Assembly (NCBI GenBank): GCA_963738445.1
Contig: CAVTWS010000015.1
Coordinates: forward strand, 372,001-436,000
Direction: 5' to 3'
From: CAVTWS01 sp963738445
GTDB taxonomy: Bacteria; Actinomycetota; Acidimicrobiia; Acidimicrobiales; SHLQ01
Length of the DNA stretch: 64,000 bases
The translations under genes were made by a program, and so were the position numbers. A model generated the notes under the pieces. It made no database searches, had not been told where the DNA came from, and saw only the letters and a program-made list of their open reading frames with translations. Positions 44,508 through 53,774 of this stretch are shown piece by piece (the stretch's first letter is position 1; the number at the start of each line of letters is the position of its first letter).

Positions 44508-45392
44508 TCAGATGATGCGCTCGACGAACGCCACGATGTCGTCGACGGCGGACACCGCTTCGGGATAGGCGGGGTAGGCGAGATGCCAGACGTGGGGCAT
44601 CTCGGGATACTCCCGGATCGTCACGTCGACCCCCGCTTCTGCGGCTCGTCGGGCCAGCTGGCGGGCGTCGTCGAGCAGGACCTCGTGGTCCCCGACGTGG
44701 ATCAGCAGTGGCGGCAGACCGTGCAGATCGGCGAGCCCCGGAGAGGCGTGGGGGTGAGCGGGGTCCGAGCCGGCCAGGTATCCCTCGGCGGCGTCGGAGG
44801 CGCTCTGGAACGAGAACAGCCGATCCTTGTCGGCGCGGGTCGTGAACGACTCGACCGAGTTGGTGAGATCGGCCCAGGGTGACAGGCACACACCGGCCGC
44901 CGGCAGGGCGAGGCCCGATCCGGCGGCCGCCAGCATCACCGCCACCGTGAGACCCCCACCGGCCGAGTCGCCGGCGAGGACGACCGAGCTCGCCGGGGTG
45001 GAGTCGAGCACCGCCCGGTAGACGGCGACGGCGTCGTCGACGGCGGCGGGAAACGGGTGCTCGGGCGCCAACCGGTAGTCGACGACCAGCACCCGGGCCG
45101 AGAGCCGGTCGGCGAGGTGGGCACAGAACCCTCCGTGGGACTTCGATGAGCCGATCCGGTACCCGCCGCCGTGCAGGTAGACGACCGTGACCTTGGGGTT
45201 GTCCACCGACAGATCGAGAACGGGCACGCCCCCCAGCTCAGTTGTGGCGCCGACGGTCACGCCTGCGGGCGGTGTGAGCGGCGGTGACATGGCGTCGACG
45301 CGGGCGCGGTATTCCTGCACGCTGGCCGGGGGTGGCGCGACCGGTCGGGCCGCCATGGCCTCCTGGAGGGCATGGAATTCTTTGCTGGCCAT
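44508..45392 (-). CDS. Alpha/beta hydrolase, hormone-sensitive-lipase family
   Basis: A 294-residue carboxylesterase of the HSL branch. YLHGGGYRIGSSKSHGG near residue 73 is the oxyanion-hole motif. YRLAPEHPFPAAVDD near residue 107 is characteristic, the nucleophile elbow is GDSAGGG near residue 143, and the Asp/His of the triad are probably in HVGDHEVLLDD near residue 233 and MPHVWHLA near residue 264. It probably hydrolyses short acyl esters. Upstream of a DinB-fold isomerase-like gene on the same strand, 39 nt apart. Confidence 0.9.
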   Translation of the reverse strand: MASKEFHALQEAMAARPVAPPPASVQEYRARVDAMSPPLTPPAGVTVGATTELGGVPVLDLSVDNPKVTVVYLHGGGYRIGSSKSHGGFCAHLADRLSARVLVVDYRLAPEHPFPAAVDDAVAVYRAVLDSTPASSVVLAGDSAGGGLTVAVMLAAAGSGLALPAAGVCLSPWADLTNSVESFTTRADKDRLFSFQSASDAAEGYLAGSDPAHPHASPGLADLHGLPPLLIHVGDHEVLLDDARQLARRAAEAGVDVTIREYPEMPHVWHLAYPAYPEAVSAVDDIVAFVERII

Positions 45393-45431
45393 CAGTGATC
45401 CTCGACGATACGGATAGGGAGTGGGGAAGGT

Positions 45432-46166
45432 TCAGGGGGTGAGAGCGGTCCACGCCGTCGCGACGGCGGAGTCGCCCAGGACCTCGACCGGGCCGGCGGT
45501 GGGCCGTCGCCAGAGGTACAGGAACAGGTCGCTTGCCGAACCTCGAACGGCGGTGTCGCCCTTGGCGTGCTCGTGCGTGACGACGACGGCGCCGTCGGCT
45601 GAGCGGATCAGCCATTCGCCGTGGCCGTCGGTGCAATGGAGGTGCAGGGTGCCCGCCGGTGGAGGCGTCTTCGGTTCGCCGTGCTGGTGGCGCCAACCGA
45701 CCTCGGTGAGCTCGTCGATCCCGTCGACGGCCACATCCCGCGCAACCGGATCGGCTGAACCGCGAGCCGCCACCTGGGCGTCGACCCGATGCACTGCGGT
45801 CTCCATCGTCATCCGCCGGTGGAAGAATCCCGAGTGCTGAGGCTCGCCCCACGTCCACATCGGAGTCGCGGTACCGGCGTCGGCCAGGGCCGTGATGAGG
45901 CGGTCGAGGGTCTCGCCGAGCCAGGTGACGACGGTGTCCGGGTCACCCTCGGGCATGGCCGCCTCCGGTCCGGGCGGCTCGAACGTGGTGGGACGGGTGA
46001 TGGCGGTCTGGGCCACCATCGACCACACCATGCTGAGGTGCCCGGCGAGGTCGGTGAGGTCCCAGCCCGGGCACGAGGTCACCTCTGCCGAGGGCGCGGC
46101 CGCGAACGCGGCGATCAGGGCCTCGCCGTCCGCACGAAGGTGATCGAGGTACGGGATCGAACTCAC
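45432..46166 (-). CDS. Mycothiol-dependent DinB-fold enzyme (maleylpyruvate isomerase family)
   Basis: A 244-residue protein of the MDMPI family. Metal-ligand motifs are CPGWDLTDLAGHLSMVWSMV near residue 31 and MTMETAVHRVDAQ near residue 128. LHLHCTDGHGEWL near residue 178 begins the C-terminal MDMPI domain. Members use mycothiol as cosubstrate or carry related chemistry. The GTG at 46166 overlaps the stop of the upstream amidohydrolase by 4 nt, so the genes are co-translated, suggesting a joint catabolic role. Substrate unknown. Confidence 0.85.
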   Translation of the reverse strand: MSSIPYLDHLRADGEALIAAFAAAPSAEVTSCPGWDLTDLAGHLSMVWSMVAQTAITRPTTFEPPGPEAAMPEGDPDTVVTWLGETLDRLITALADAGTATPMWTWGEPQHSGFFHRRMTMETAVHRVDAQVAARGSADPVARDVAVDGIDELTEVGWRHQHGEPKTPPPAGTLHLHCTDGHGEWLIRSADGAVVVTHEHAKGDTAVRGSASDLFLYLWRRPTAGPVEVLGDSAVATAWTALTP

Positions 46167-47027
46167 GAGATCTTGAGCACCTTGGCGGCGTTGCCGCGGA
46201 GGAACTTGGGCCACACCTCGTCCTTGAAACCGACGTTGGGCATGTCGCCCATGATCCGTTCCAGCGACAGTCCCATCGGGAAGTAGCCGGCGTAGATCAC
46301 CTTGTCGGCGCCGCGCGTGTTGGCGTAGTCGATGATGGCCTTGGGGTAGTGCTTGGGGGCGAAGGCCGAGGTGGAGTAGTAGAGGTTCGGCCACTTGAGC
46401 ATGAGCTTGACGGCGAGCGCTTCCCAGGGTTCGCAGCCGTGCCGGGTGACGAACACCAGCTCGGGGAAGTCGTACATGACCCGGTCGATGCGTTCGACGT
46501 GCTGGCGCGCGAACGGGAACCGCGGGCCGGGGATGCCGGCGCAGACGAAGATCGGGATGTCGAGCTCACAGCAGTTGGCGTAGATACGGGTAGAACTTCG
46601 GCGTCGTCGATCGGGACCTGGGGGAAGCAGCCGGCCGGGAACGCCCCGACGGCGCGGATGCCGAACTCCTCGTAGTCCCGCACCATCTGGCGGATGCCCT
46701 CCATCCCCTCGTTCGGGTCGACGTTGCCACTGGCCACGAATCGGTCCGGATGGGACTTCAACGCCTTCTGGCTGACTTCGTCGTCGCAGCCGACCATGCC
46801 GATGGCGATGCCGTGTTTGTCCATCTGGTGCAACGTGACGAGACGGGGTCGTCGGTTCCGTAGAGCTCCTTGGGAACGTGCTTGAACATGTACTCGACGG
46901 GAAGTCGAACTCTTCGTTCGACTGCTTGTCCTTGGTCTGCTTCCGGATGAAGTCGTACTGCGAGAAGTCGCTGTGCCGGGAAGCCGATCATGCAGTCGAT
47001 GATGCCGACGTCGGTGGGCATGCCCAT
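46163..47027 (-). pseudogene. Amidohydrolase family protein, multiply frameshifted
   Basis: An amidohydrolase-2-family (TIM-barrel, ACMSD-like) gene broken by several small indels. Pieces in order are MGMPTDVGIIDCMIGFPAQ, FPVEYMFKHVPKELYGTDDP, LHQMDKHGIAIGMVGCDDEV with ALKSHPDRFVASGNVDPNEG, and MYDFPELVFVTRHGCEPWEA to YAGYFPMGLSLERIM and the end RGNAAKVLKIS. Breaks fall near 46975, 46900, 46845 and 46590. The parts are collinear and family-conserved, so either the gene is decaying or this stretch has many sequence errors. It overlaps the start of the next minus-strand gene. Substrate unknown. Confidence 0.75.
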
Positions 47028-47079
47028 GGGTGATGTCTCTCTTTCGTGAGGAGAAGCGGGGAGTCGAGGTCGAGGCTGC

Positions 47080-48276
47080 TCAGGCGGCGAGCGCCGACCG
47101 GGGGGTGACGAGGGCCCGGGCATTGTGGCGCATGACGTCCTGGAGCTGCGTGTCGTCGAGGAAGGGGACATCGTGGATGAAGCCGAGGGGTCGGCCAGGC
47201 CCTCGGCGTGCGGCCAGTCCGAACCGAACAGGATGTGGTCGGTGCCGATGCACTCGGCGATGCGCGGGATGTCGTCCTCGTAGAACGGGCGACACCCACA
47301 CGTGCTTCTGAAAGGTCTCCACCGGGTTCTCGGCGAACGCCTGAGGCATCTTGCCGAACGCGATCTCGAGCTCGTGGAGCAGGTGGGGGACGAAGGAGCC
47401 GCCGTTCTCGATCGACGCCAGGCGGAGGTTGGGGTGACGGGCGAACAGGCCGTGGCAGATCAGCGCGGCGAACGTGTCGCCGATCTGGCGCTCATGGGTG
47501 ACAACCATGCTGAACGCGATGAGACGAACGCCTGCATGGCCCCCGTGGCTCCCAGCGGTTGATATACTCGCGCATGCCACCGTCGCCTCCGTGGAGCCCA
47601 CGCTGATGCCGGCCTCGTTGATGCGTGCCCAGACCGGATCGAACATCGCGTGGGCCGGCGAGATCGACCACCGTCGGCCAAGGGGACGGGACCGGGAACC
47701 ATGCACACGAGCGTGGCGCCCTCGCTCGATCGCCCATTCCACCTCGGCGACTGCCGCGTCGACATCGGCGAGGGTAATGACCGGTGCGGCGTAGATGCGG
47801 CCTTCGGCGCCGAAACCCCAATCCTCGAGCAGCCATCGGTTGAGTCCGGCAAAGGCGGCGACTGCGGCGCGGGATGTCGTGGGCCAACGACTGCTGCATG
47901 CCCACGGCCAGGGTCGGGAAGAAGTAGGCGGCCTCGACCCCCTGCTCGTCCATGACCTTCAGACGTGCCTCACGCTAGGTACTCGGGGTGTCGGACAGCG
48001 GTTCGAGCTCACCGAACATCGTCTTCACGTCGATCCCGCCGGTGTTCCGGCCTCGGAAGTAGTCGTCGAGCGAACCCGGCTTGGCGATCGGGTCCCAGGT
48101 CGGGTTGGGGATGAACTGGTTGATCTGGCCGCCGACGAGCAGCCGCTGTTTGCCGTTGATGTCGGCCCATTGCATGCACCGTTTGCGCATGTCCCGGCGG
48201 GATGGCGGGTGAACGCATCCGCCGCCTCGTAGTAGTGCTGATCGGCGTCGAACATCGGGAAGTCGACCTGGCTCAC
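47080..48276 (-). pseudogene. Amidohydrolase family protein, frameshifts and in-frame amber
   Basis: A second amidohydrolase-2 gene (expected about 400 residues). Segments are QVDFPMFDADQHYYEAADAF, MQWADINGKQRLLVGGQINQ, GVEAAYFFPTLAVGMQQSL, MFDPVWARINEAGISVGSTE, LICHGLFARHPNLRLASIE, HELEIAFGKMPQAF and, after further shifts, FGSDWPHAEGL-type and FIHDVPFLDDTQLQDVMRH. At least five frame changes occur (near 48190, 47880, 47690, 47550 and 47290-47200). At 47975-47977 an in-frame TAG stands where Tyr is expected (ST-stop-REARLKVMDEQG). GTG start at 48276. It is probably paired with the downstream amidohydrolase. Decay and sequencing error cannot be separated from sequence alone. Confidence 0.75.
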
Positions 48277-48454
48277 GGTGCTGCTCCTCGGAGTGGCGTG
48301 CAGTTGTCGAGGCGAGGCTACGTGCCGCCCCGCGGTGCGCACCAGATGGCCGTGCCCCGGGCGCGGACCGGGGCTGCCTTGCACTCGGGAAGAGGTGCGG
48401 CCAGACTGCGGATCCTGACGTGTCATCAGACACACCACTCATCCGGGGGGATTC
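48277..48454 (+). promoter_or_regulatory. Upstream region of the Liv-type transporter operon
   Basis: A 178-bp gap between the divergent amidohydrolase and the transporter operon. It holds a perfect 5-bp dyad gtgtc/gacac around atca at 48420-48433, 22 nt before the start ATG. A TGT-N6-ACA core of this kind resembles operators of GntR/FadR-type regulators, but no regulator gene is nearby. A GGGGGG ribosome site precedes ATG 48455. No other structure is visible. Confidence 0.35.
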
Positions 48455-49966
48455 ATGAAACGTTCGCGCTGGTTGGTGGCCTTTGCCGCCCTCGCCCTGA
48501 TCGCAGCCGCGTGCGGCGACGACGATGACGACGGTGCGGCGACGTCTGACGAGGTGGCGACCGAAACCACCACTGCGGCACCCGAAACTACCGTCGCCGC
48601 GGGCGGCGACGAGGAGCTCGACGGAGGCGGCGACGAGGAGCTCGACGGCGGTGGTGACACCACCGAGACCACGGTCGCTGCGGGCGAGGATCCGTGCGAA
48701 GGGGTGACCCTCGAAGCGACCGAGACCGGCATCACCGCCGACACCATCACCGTGTTGGTCATGGCCGACGTCGGTTCGGAGCTCGCGCCCGGACTCTTCC
48801 AGGGCTCGATCGACGGTACGAAGGCGTGGGCCGAGACCGTCAACGCCAACGGCGGGCTGGCTTGCCGTCAGATCGAAGTCATCGAGGCAGACTCCGCCAT
48901 CAACCCGACCGAGACCACGAACGGCTTCCTGGACGCGTGCGACAACGCCTTCGCCATGGTGGGGTCGAACGCCCTGTTCGTGCTGGACGCGACCGCACTC
49001 AACACCTGCCCCGATGCCGCCGGCAACCCGACCGGCATCCCGGATCTTCCGGCCCTGGCGGTGAGCAACGTTCACCAGTGCTCCGACAACGTGTTCCCCG
49101 GCGGCCCGGTTTCCGGCCACTGCCCGTACAGCGGCACCGGCCCGCGTGACTACTCATCCATGGTGGGGCCCATCCGGTGGGTGCACGACAACGTGCTCGG
49201 CGGCGAGCCGACCAGAGGCTTGTACCTGGTGCCATCCGACCTGCCGACGACCATCGAATCCTCGATGGCTCTGGTGGAAGCCCACAACATCCTCGGTATC
49301 GACACCACCGGCGGCGAGTTCGGGGTCAGCGGTAGTGACGAGCAGGCTACCTACGGGCAGTACGTCCAGTTCCTCGCCGACAACGGAGCGACATGGGCGT
49401 ACGGCGGGTCGAACGACCAGGCCATGCTCAAGTTGCGACGAGAGGCCGCGGCTCAGGGCCTCGACCAGTCGACGATCCAGTGGGTGTGCTCGCTGGCTTG
49501 CTACACGCCCGAATTCATCGAGCAGGGTGGAGCCGAGGCCGAGGGCACCTACGTGAACATGCAGTTCCTGCCGTTCAACGAGACCGACAGCAACGAGGAA
49601 CTGGCCACGTTCATCGACGCCATGGGCGACCCGTTCCCGCCGTCGTGGGCCGCCAACGCGTGGGTAGCCGGTCGGCTCTTCGAGAATGCGGTCAATGCGA
49701 TCGTGGCCGAGTCCGGCCCCAATGCCTTGACCCGGGAAGTGTTGCTGACCCAGCTGGCTACGGTCGAGAGCTTCGACGCCAACGGCTGGTACGGCACGCT
49801 GGACTTCACGGCGGAAGCGTCGATCAGCAGCTGCTTCGTGCTGCTGCAGGTGCAAGACGGTGAGTACGTGCGAGTGCACCCCGAGGAGCCCGGCACGCTC
49901 GACTGCGAAGAGGACAACCTCCTCGCCGTCGACCAGCTCGACGCCGCGGTCCGCTTCGGCGGTTGA
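48455..49966 (+). CDS. Branched-chain-amino-acid-type ABC transporter substrate-binding lipoprotein
   Basis: A 503-residue periplasmic-binding-type lipoprotein (Peripla_BP_6/LivJ fold). The signal peptide ends in IAAACGDDDDDG, a lipobox with Cys near residue 21. An acidic, Gly/Thr-rich tether follows (about residues 22-80) and contains a duplicated 8-residue DEELDGGG. The binding domain shows GITADTITVLVMADVGSEL, FQGSIDGTKAWAETVNANGG, DACDNAFAMVGSNALFV and the paired Cys in WVCSLACYTPEF. It heads an operon with a fused permease, two ATPases and a small membrane protein. The ligand may be an amino acid or a different small organic compound; this is not readable. Confidence 0.9.
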   Translation: MKRSRWLVAFAALALIAAACGDDDDDGAATSDEVATETTTAAPETTVAAGGDEELDGGGDEELDGGGDTTETTVAAGEDPCEGVTLEATETGITADTITVLVMADVGSELAPGLFQGSIDGTKAWAETVNANGGLACRQIEVIEADSAINPTETTNGFLDACDNAFAMVGSNALFVLDATALNTCPDAAGNPTGIPDLPALAVSNVHQCSDNVFPGGPVSGHCPYSGTGPRDYSSMVGPIRWVHDNVLGGEPTRGLYLVPSDLPTTIESSMALVEAHNILGIDTTGGEFGVSGSDEQATYGQYVQFLADNGATWAYGGSNDQAMLKLRREAAAQGLDQSTIQWVCSLACYTPEFIEQGGAEAEGTYVNMQFLPFNETDSNEELATFIDAMGDPFPPSWAANAWVAGRLFENAVNAIVAESGPNALTREVLLTQLATVESFDANGWYGTLDFTAEASISSCFVLLQVQDGEYVRVHPEEPGTLDCEEDNLLAVDQLDAAVRFGG

Positions 49967-50035
49967 CGACACATATCTACGGGAGGGTCGCCATGCGGGC
50001 GACCCTCCCGCCGTCGTGTAGGGCCTGGAGGGCCG

Positions 50036-52300
50036 GTGAAGATCAGACGTTCAGTGCTGTACACGATCGCCGCCAGCGTCGCGTTGGCCGTCTATCCGGT
50101 GGCCAAGGGATGGAACGGTGGGCTGTCCTGGAGCTCGGGCATCACGGCGCTGCTGATCGGACTGTCGATCGGCTCGCTCTACGCCATGTACGCCACCGGC
50201 CTCGTCGTCGTCTACACCACCACGGGCATCTTCAACTTCTCGCAAGGGGCGATCGGCGTCTTCGCTGCGTTCCTGTTTTGGCAGCTCCGCGTCGAGTGGG
50301 GGTGGCACGCCATCCCGGCGCTGTTGGTGTCCGTGCTGCTGTTCGGGCCGGTGCTCGGCGTGCTGCTCGACATCGGGTTGATGCGACGATTGCAAAAGGC
50401 GCCTCTGGTCAACCAGCTCATGGTCACGGTCGGCCTGATGGTGTTCCTACTCGCCCTCACCGGTCAGATCTGGAAGCAGAACGAGGCCCGGCGGTTCGAT
50501 CCCTTCTTTGGCAATGAGGGGTTCTCGCTCGGTCCGGCCAACGTGACCTGGCACCGGTTCATCGTGTTCTGCGTGGCCATCTCGGTGGCCGTCGGTCTGC
50601 GCATCCTGTTCGCCTCCCGGCTGGGCGTGGCGATGCGGGCCGTGGTGGACAACCGGGAGCTGGCCGGCCTGGCCGGGGCTCGACCGGGCGTGGTGTCGTC
50701 GACCGCCTGGGCGATCGGCGCCAGTTTGGGCGCCCTGGCCGGCATCCTCATCGCTCCCGAGATCCAGCTCGATCCCGCCAACCTCAACATCGTCATCGTG
50801 TGGGGTTTCGCCGCCGCCGCGTGCGGTCAGCTGAGAAGCCTGCCCCTCGCGCTGGGCGGTGCCTTGTTCCTGGGGATCTCCAAGCAGTTCATCTCGCAGT
50901 TCCTGAGCTGGGGCAGCGAGTGGAACTTCGTGCCCGAGGCGTGGGCATCGCTCGTGCTGTTCGCGGTCGTGATCGCTCTCCCTCAGGCCCGACTCGATAT
51001 CGGCCGGGTCGGCCATGGCCTCAAGACGGTCCAACGGCTGTCGCGGCCGTGGGAATCCGCCGTCGGCGCTGTCGCCCTGGTCGTCGGCGTGGTCGCACTG
51101 TCGGGCGGTTGGCTCAACCTCGGAATCTGGGATCCCGGGCCGTGGAGCCAGGCCAACCTCAACTCGGCCAACGGGGCGCTCGCCATAGCGTTCATCGGCT
51201 TGTCGTTGGTGCCGCTGACCGGATGGGCAGGCCAGATCAACTTGGCGCCGATCGCGTTCGCAGGCTTCGGGACGTTCCTGTACCTCGAGTTGCCGAGTGG
51301 TGACTCGGGCAACTTCCTGTGGCTGTTCGCCATCGGGTTGTTGTGCGCACCCCTGGGTGCGTTGGTCGCTCTGCCCTTCGCCCGTCTGCGCGGGTTGTAC
51401 CTCGCCCTGGGGTCGATGGCCTTTGCCCACGGCATGTCGAAGCTGTTCTTCCCCCACCCCGACATCATCCCGAACTCGACGGTCACGATCCCGTACCTGT
51501 CGATTTTCGGTTGGCGGCTCGACGACCGCCGGACGTTCCTGATCGCCGAGGTCGTGTTCCTCGGCCTGGCGATCGTCGGGCTGACCGCGCTGCGGCGCTC
51601 GCGCTACGGCCGGCGTTGGGTGGCGCTCAACGACAGCCCGGCGGCCGCGGCCACGGTCGGCGTCGGTGTGATCGAGACCAAGCTGGTCGTCTATGCCTTT
51701 GCCGCCGCCATCGCCGGCATCGGCGGAGCGATCAACACCGTTGCCCTCCAGTCCGTCGACGGAACGCGAGGGTTCGACATGTTGGCTGGCCTTGGCATCG
51801 TGTTGTTGATGGCGGCCGGTGGCCTGTCGCGCCCGGCCGCTGCGCTGTTCACCATGTTCATCCCGGTGAACCGGGGGCTGGCTGAGCGTTATGACCAGCT
51901 CGGCAACCAACACGAGCTGCTCTGGATCCAGGAGAAGATGCAGGCCCTCGGTGTGGGCCTGGCGTCGATCGGCATGGCGTTCCGACCCCACGGTGCGGTC
52001 GTGGACCTCGGAGCGCGTTTCGCGCCGCGGTTGCCCTGGCGCAGCGACGCGAGGGCCGAGAAGCGGGCCGCAGCTCTGGCCGCCCGAGTGTCTGAGATCG
52101 GCGAGCTCGGTCTGCACCGGCCGTTCACTCCCGAGGACGTGATCGCCCTCGACCGAGAGCTCGGGATCGTCGACGATGTCGCTCCGGTCGATGGGTACCC
52201 GGGCTCGGCATCGATGCTCTTGTCGGAGACCCATCGCAACGGCGCGAGCCCGGTCGTCACGACAGAGGAGGTGGCGCGTGAGCACGCTGCAAGCCATTGA
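50036..52300 (+). CDS. Fused LivH-LivM-type branched-chain amino acid ABC permease
   Basis: A 754-residue permease combining both membrane subunits of the Liv family. A LivH-like half (about residues 30-320) shows GLSIGSLYAMYATGLVVVY, FNFSQGAIGVFAAFL and LGVAMRAVVDNRELAGLAG. A LivM-like half (about residues 345-625) shows NGALAIAFIGLSLVPLTGWA, LRGLYLALGSMAFAHGMSKL and GRRWVALNDSPAAAATVGV. A charged cytoplasmic tail of about 115 residues ends the protein. GTG 50036. The end overlaps livG by 23 nt. Separate livH and livM genes are the common form; here one polypeptide would supply the whole channel. Confidence 0.92.
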   Translation: MKIRRSVLYTIAASVALAVYPVAKGWNGGLSWSSGITALLIGLSIGSLYAMYATGLVVVYTTTGIFNFSQGAIGVFAAFLFWQLRVEWGWHAIPALLVSVLLFGPVLGVLLDIGLMRRLQKAPLVNQLMVTVGLMVFLLALTGQIWKQNEARRFDPFFGNEGFSLGPANVTWHRFIVFCVAISVAVGLRILFASRLGVAMRAVVDNRELAGLAGARPGVVSSTAWAIGASLGALAGILIAPEIQLDPANLNIVIVWGFAAAACGQLRSLPLALGGALFLGISKQFISQFLSWGSEWNFVPEAWASLVLFAVVIALPQARLDIGRVGHGLKTVQRLSRPWESAVGAVALVVGVVALSGGWLNLGIWDPGPWSQANLNSANGALAIAFIGLSLVPLTGWAGQINLAPIAFAGFGTFLYLELPSGDSGNFLWLFAIGLLCAPLGALVALPFARLRGLYLALGSMAFAHGMSKLFFPHPDIIPNSTVTIPYLSIFGWRLDDRRTFLIAEVVFLGLAIVGLTALRRSRYGRRWVALNDSPAAAATVGVGVIETKLVVYAFAAAIAGIGGAINTVALQSVDGTRGFDMLAGLGIVLLMAAGGLSRPAAALFTMFIPVNRGLAERYDQLGNQHELLWIQEKMQALGVGLASIGMAFRPHGAVVDLGARFAPRLPWRSDARAEKRAAALAARVSEIGELGLHRPFTPEDVIALDRELGIVDDVAPVDGYPGSASMLLSETHRNGASPVVTTEEVAREHAASH

Positions 52301-53018
52301 CGTCGACGTCCGGTTCGGCGGTCTGCAGGCCCTCTCGTCGGCCTCGGTCGCCGTCGAGCCCGGGCGCGTGACCGGGCTGATCGGCCCGAACGGCGCCGGC
52401 AAGACGACGCTGTTCAACGTCATCACCGGTCTCCAGCCGCCGACCGCCGGACGCATCGTCGTCGAGGAAGGTGGATCGACCACGGACCTCACCGACAAAC
52501 CGGTACACAAACGCACCCGCGCCGGCATCGCCCGTACGTTCCAGAAACTCGAGGCCTTCAACAGTCTCAGCGCCTTCGACAACGTGGTCGTGGCGGCCGA
52601 GATGCGGAGACGGTGGGACACCTCGGGCCCCAAGCCGGCCGTCGAGGCCATGCAGATCCTCGAGTCGGTAGGCATCGCCGACGTCGCTCCCATCACCGTG
52701 GGGACGTTGCCGACCGGAACCGCTCGCCTCGTCGAGCTGGCCCGCGCGCTGGCCAGCCGGCCCCGGTTCCTGCTGCTCGACGAACCATCCTCCGGACTCA
52801 ACGAGGACGAGACGGGCGAGATGTCGGCGCTCCTGCGGCGCCTCGTCACAGACGGTCTGGCCGTGCTCCTGGTCGAGCACGACATGGCGTTCGTCATGGG
52901 CCTGTGCGAGTACATCCACGTGCTCGATTTCGGGCACGTCATCGCCACCGGCACCCCTGCCGCGGTGCAGCAGAACCCGGCCGTGAAGGCGGCCTACCTG
53001 GGGGCGGACGCGGCATGA
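52278..53018 (+). CDS. livG: Branched-chain-amino-acid-type ABC transporter ATPase LivG
   Basis: A 246-residue ATPase subunit. Walker A is IGPNGAGKTTLFN near residue 35 with the LivG-typical RTRAGIARTFQ near residue 77. The signature is LPTGTARLVELARALA near residue 147; Walker B is FLLLDEPSSGLN near residue 164, followed by LLVEHDMAFVMGL. The signature LPTGT departs from the usual L[PS]xGxQ, which may weaken one ATP site. GTG 52278 lies inside the end of the permease gene; its stop overlaps livF (ATGA). Confidence 0.92.
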   Translation: MSTLQAIDVDVRFGGLQALSSASVAVEPGRVTGLIGPNGAGKTTLFNVITGLQPPTAGRIVVEEGGSTTDLTDKPVHKRTRAGIARTFQKLEAFNSLSAFDNVVVAAEMRRRWDTSGPKPAVEAMQILESVGIADVAPITVGTLPTGTARLVELARALASRPRFLLLDEPSSGLNEDETGEMSALLRRLVTDGLAVLLVEHDMAFVMGLCEYIHVLDFGHVIATGTPAAVQQNPAVKAAYLGADAA

Positions 53019-53734
53019 GCCACGATCCCTCTGTCCCCGTGCTCGAGCTGGTCGGCGTACGGGCCGGCTATGGCAGCATCGATGTGCTCCATGGTGTCGA
53101 CCTCACGGTCATGCCAGGCCAGGTGGTGGCGCTGCTCGGCCCCAACGGTGCCGGCAAGACGTCGACCCTGGGTGTGTGCTCCGGGCAGATCGTGCCGAGC
53201 GCCGGATCCGTCATGCTCATGGGCCGGGAAGTGAACCGGGTGAAGCCCGATGCCCTGGCCCGAGCCGGTGTCTGCCTCGTTCCCGAAGGCCGCGGTGTGT
53301 TCCCCAACCTCACCGTGGCCGACAACCTGCGCATGTGCACGTTCACCGGAACCTCGTACAAGGAGGTGCAGGACCGGGCGTTCGCGCTGTTCCCTCGACT
53401 CGGTGAGCGGCGGGGTCAGCTGGCCGGAACGTTGTCCGGTGGCGAGCAACAGATGCTGTCCATGTCGCGTGCCCTGGCCACCAGTCCCGCGCTGCTGATG
53501 CTCGACGAGCTCTCCATGGGCTTGGCCCCGATCATCGTCGAGGAGCTCTACGAGCGGGTCGCCGACCTGGCCGCCTCGGGCCTGTCGATCCTCATCGTCG
53601 AACAGTTCGCCCAGTCGGTCCTCGGCGTCGCCGACGTAGCCGCCATCATGCTCCACGGCCGGGTGACCCGCGTCGGTCCGCCGACGGAGATCGCCGAGGA
53701 GCTCACCGCCGCCTATCTCGGAGGCGGGCACTGA
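53015..53734 (+). CDS. livF: Branched-chain-amino-acid-type ABC transporter ATPase LivF
   Basis: A 239-residue ATPase subunit, partner of LivG. Walker A is LLGPNGAGKTSTL near residue 38; VCLVPEGRGVFPNLTVADNL near residue 88 is the LivF-specific block. The intact signature TLSGGEQQMLSMSRALA is near residue 142, and Walker B LLMLDELSMGLAP near residue 163 is followed by LIVEQFAQSVL. It overlaps livG by 4 nt and is followed 40 nt later by a small membrane protein. Confidence 0.93.
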   Translation: MSHDPSVPVLELVGVRAGYGSIDVLHGVDLTVMPGQVVALLGPNGAGKTSTLGVCSGQIVPSAGSVMLMGREVNRVKPDALARAGVCLVPEGRGVFPNLTVADNLRMCTFTGTSYKEVQDRAFALFPRLGERRGQLAGTLSGGEQQMLSMSRALATSPALLMLDELSMGLAPIIVEELYERVADLAASGLSILIVEQFAQSVLGVADVAAIMLHGRVTRVGPPTEIAEELTAAYLGGGH

Positions 53735-53774
53735 TCATGAACCACCAAACCATGTCCGACCAGGGGGACCACTC

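Noticed and set aside
50447..52954. An 835-codon minus-strand open frame opposite the fused permease and livG
   Set aside because: It has no recognisable domain, is rich in Arg/Gly/Pro shadow codons and is opposite well-conserved transporter genes.
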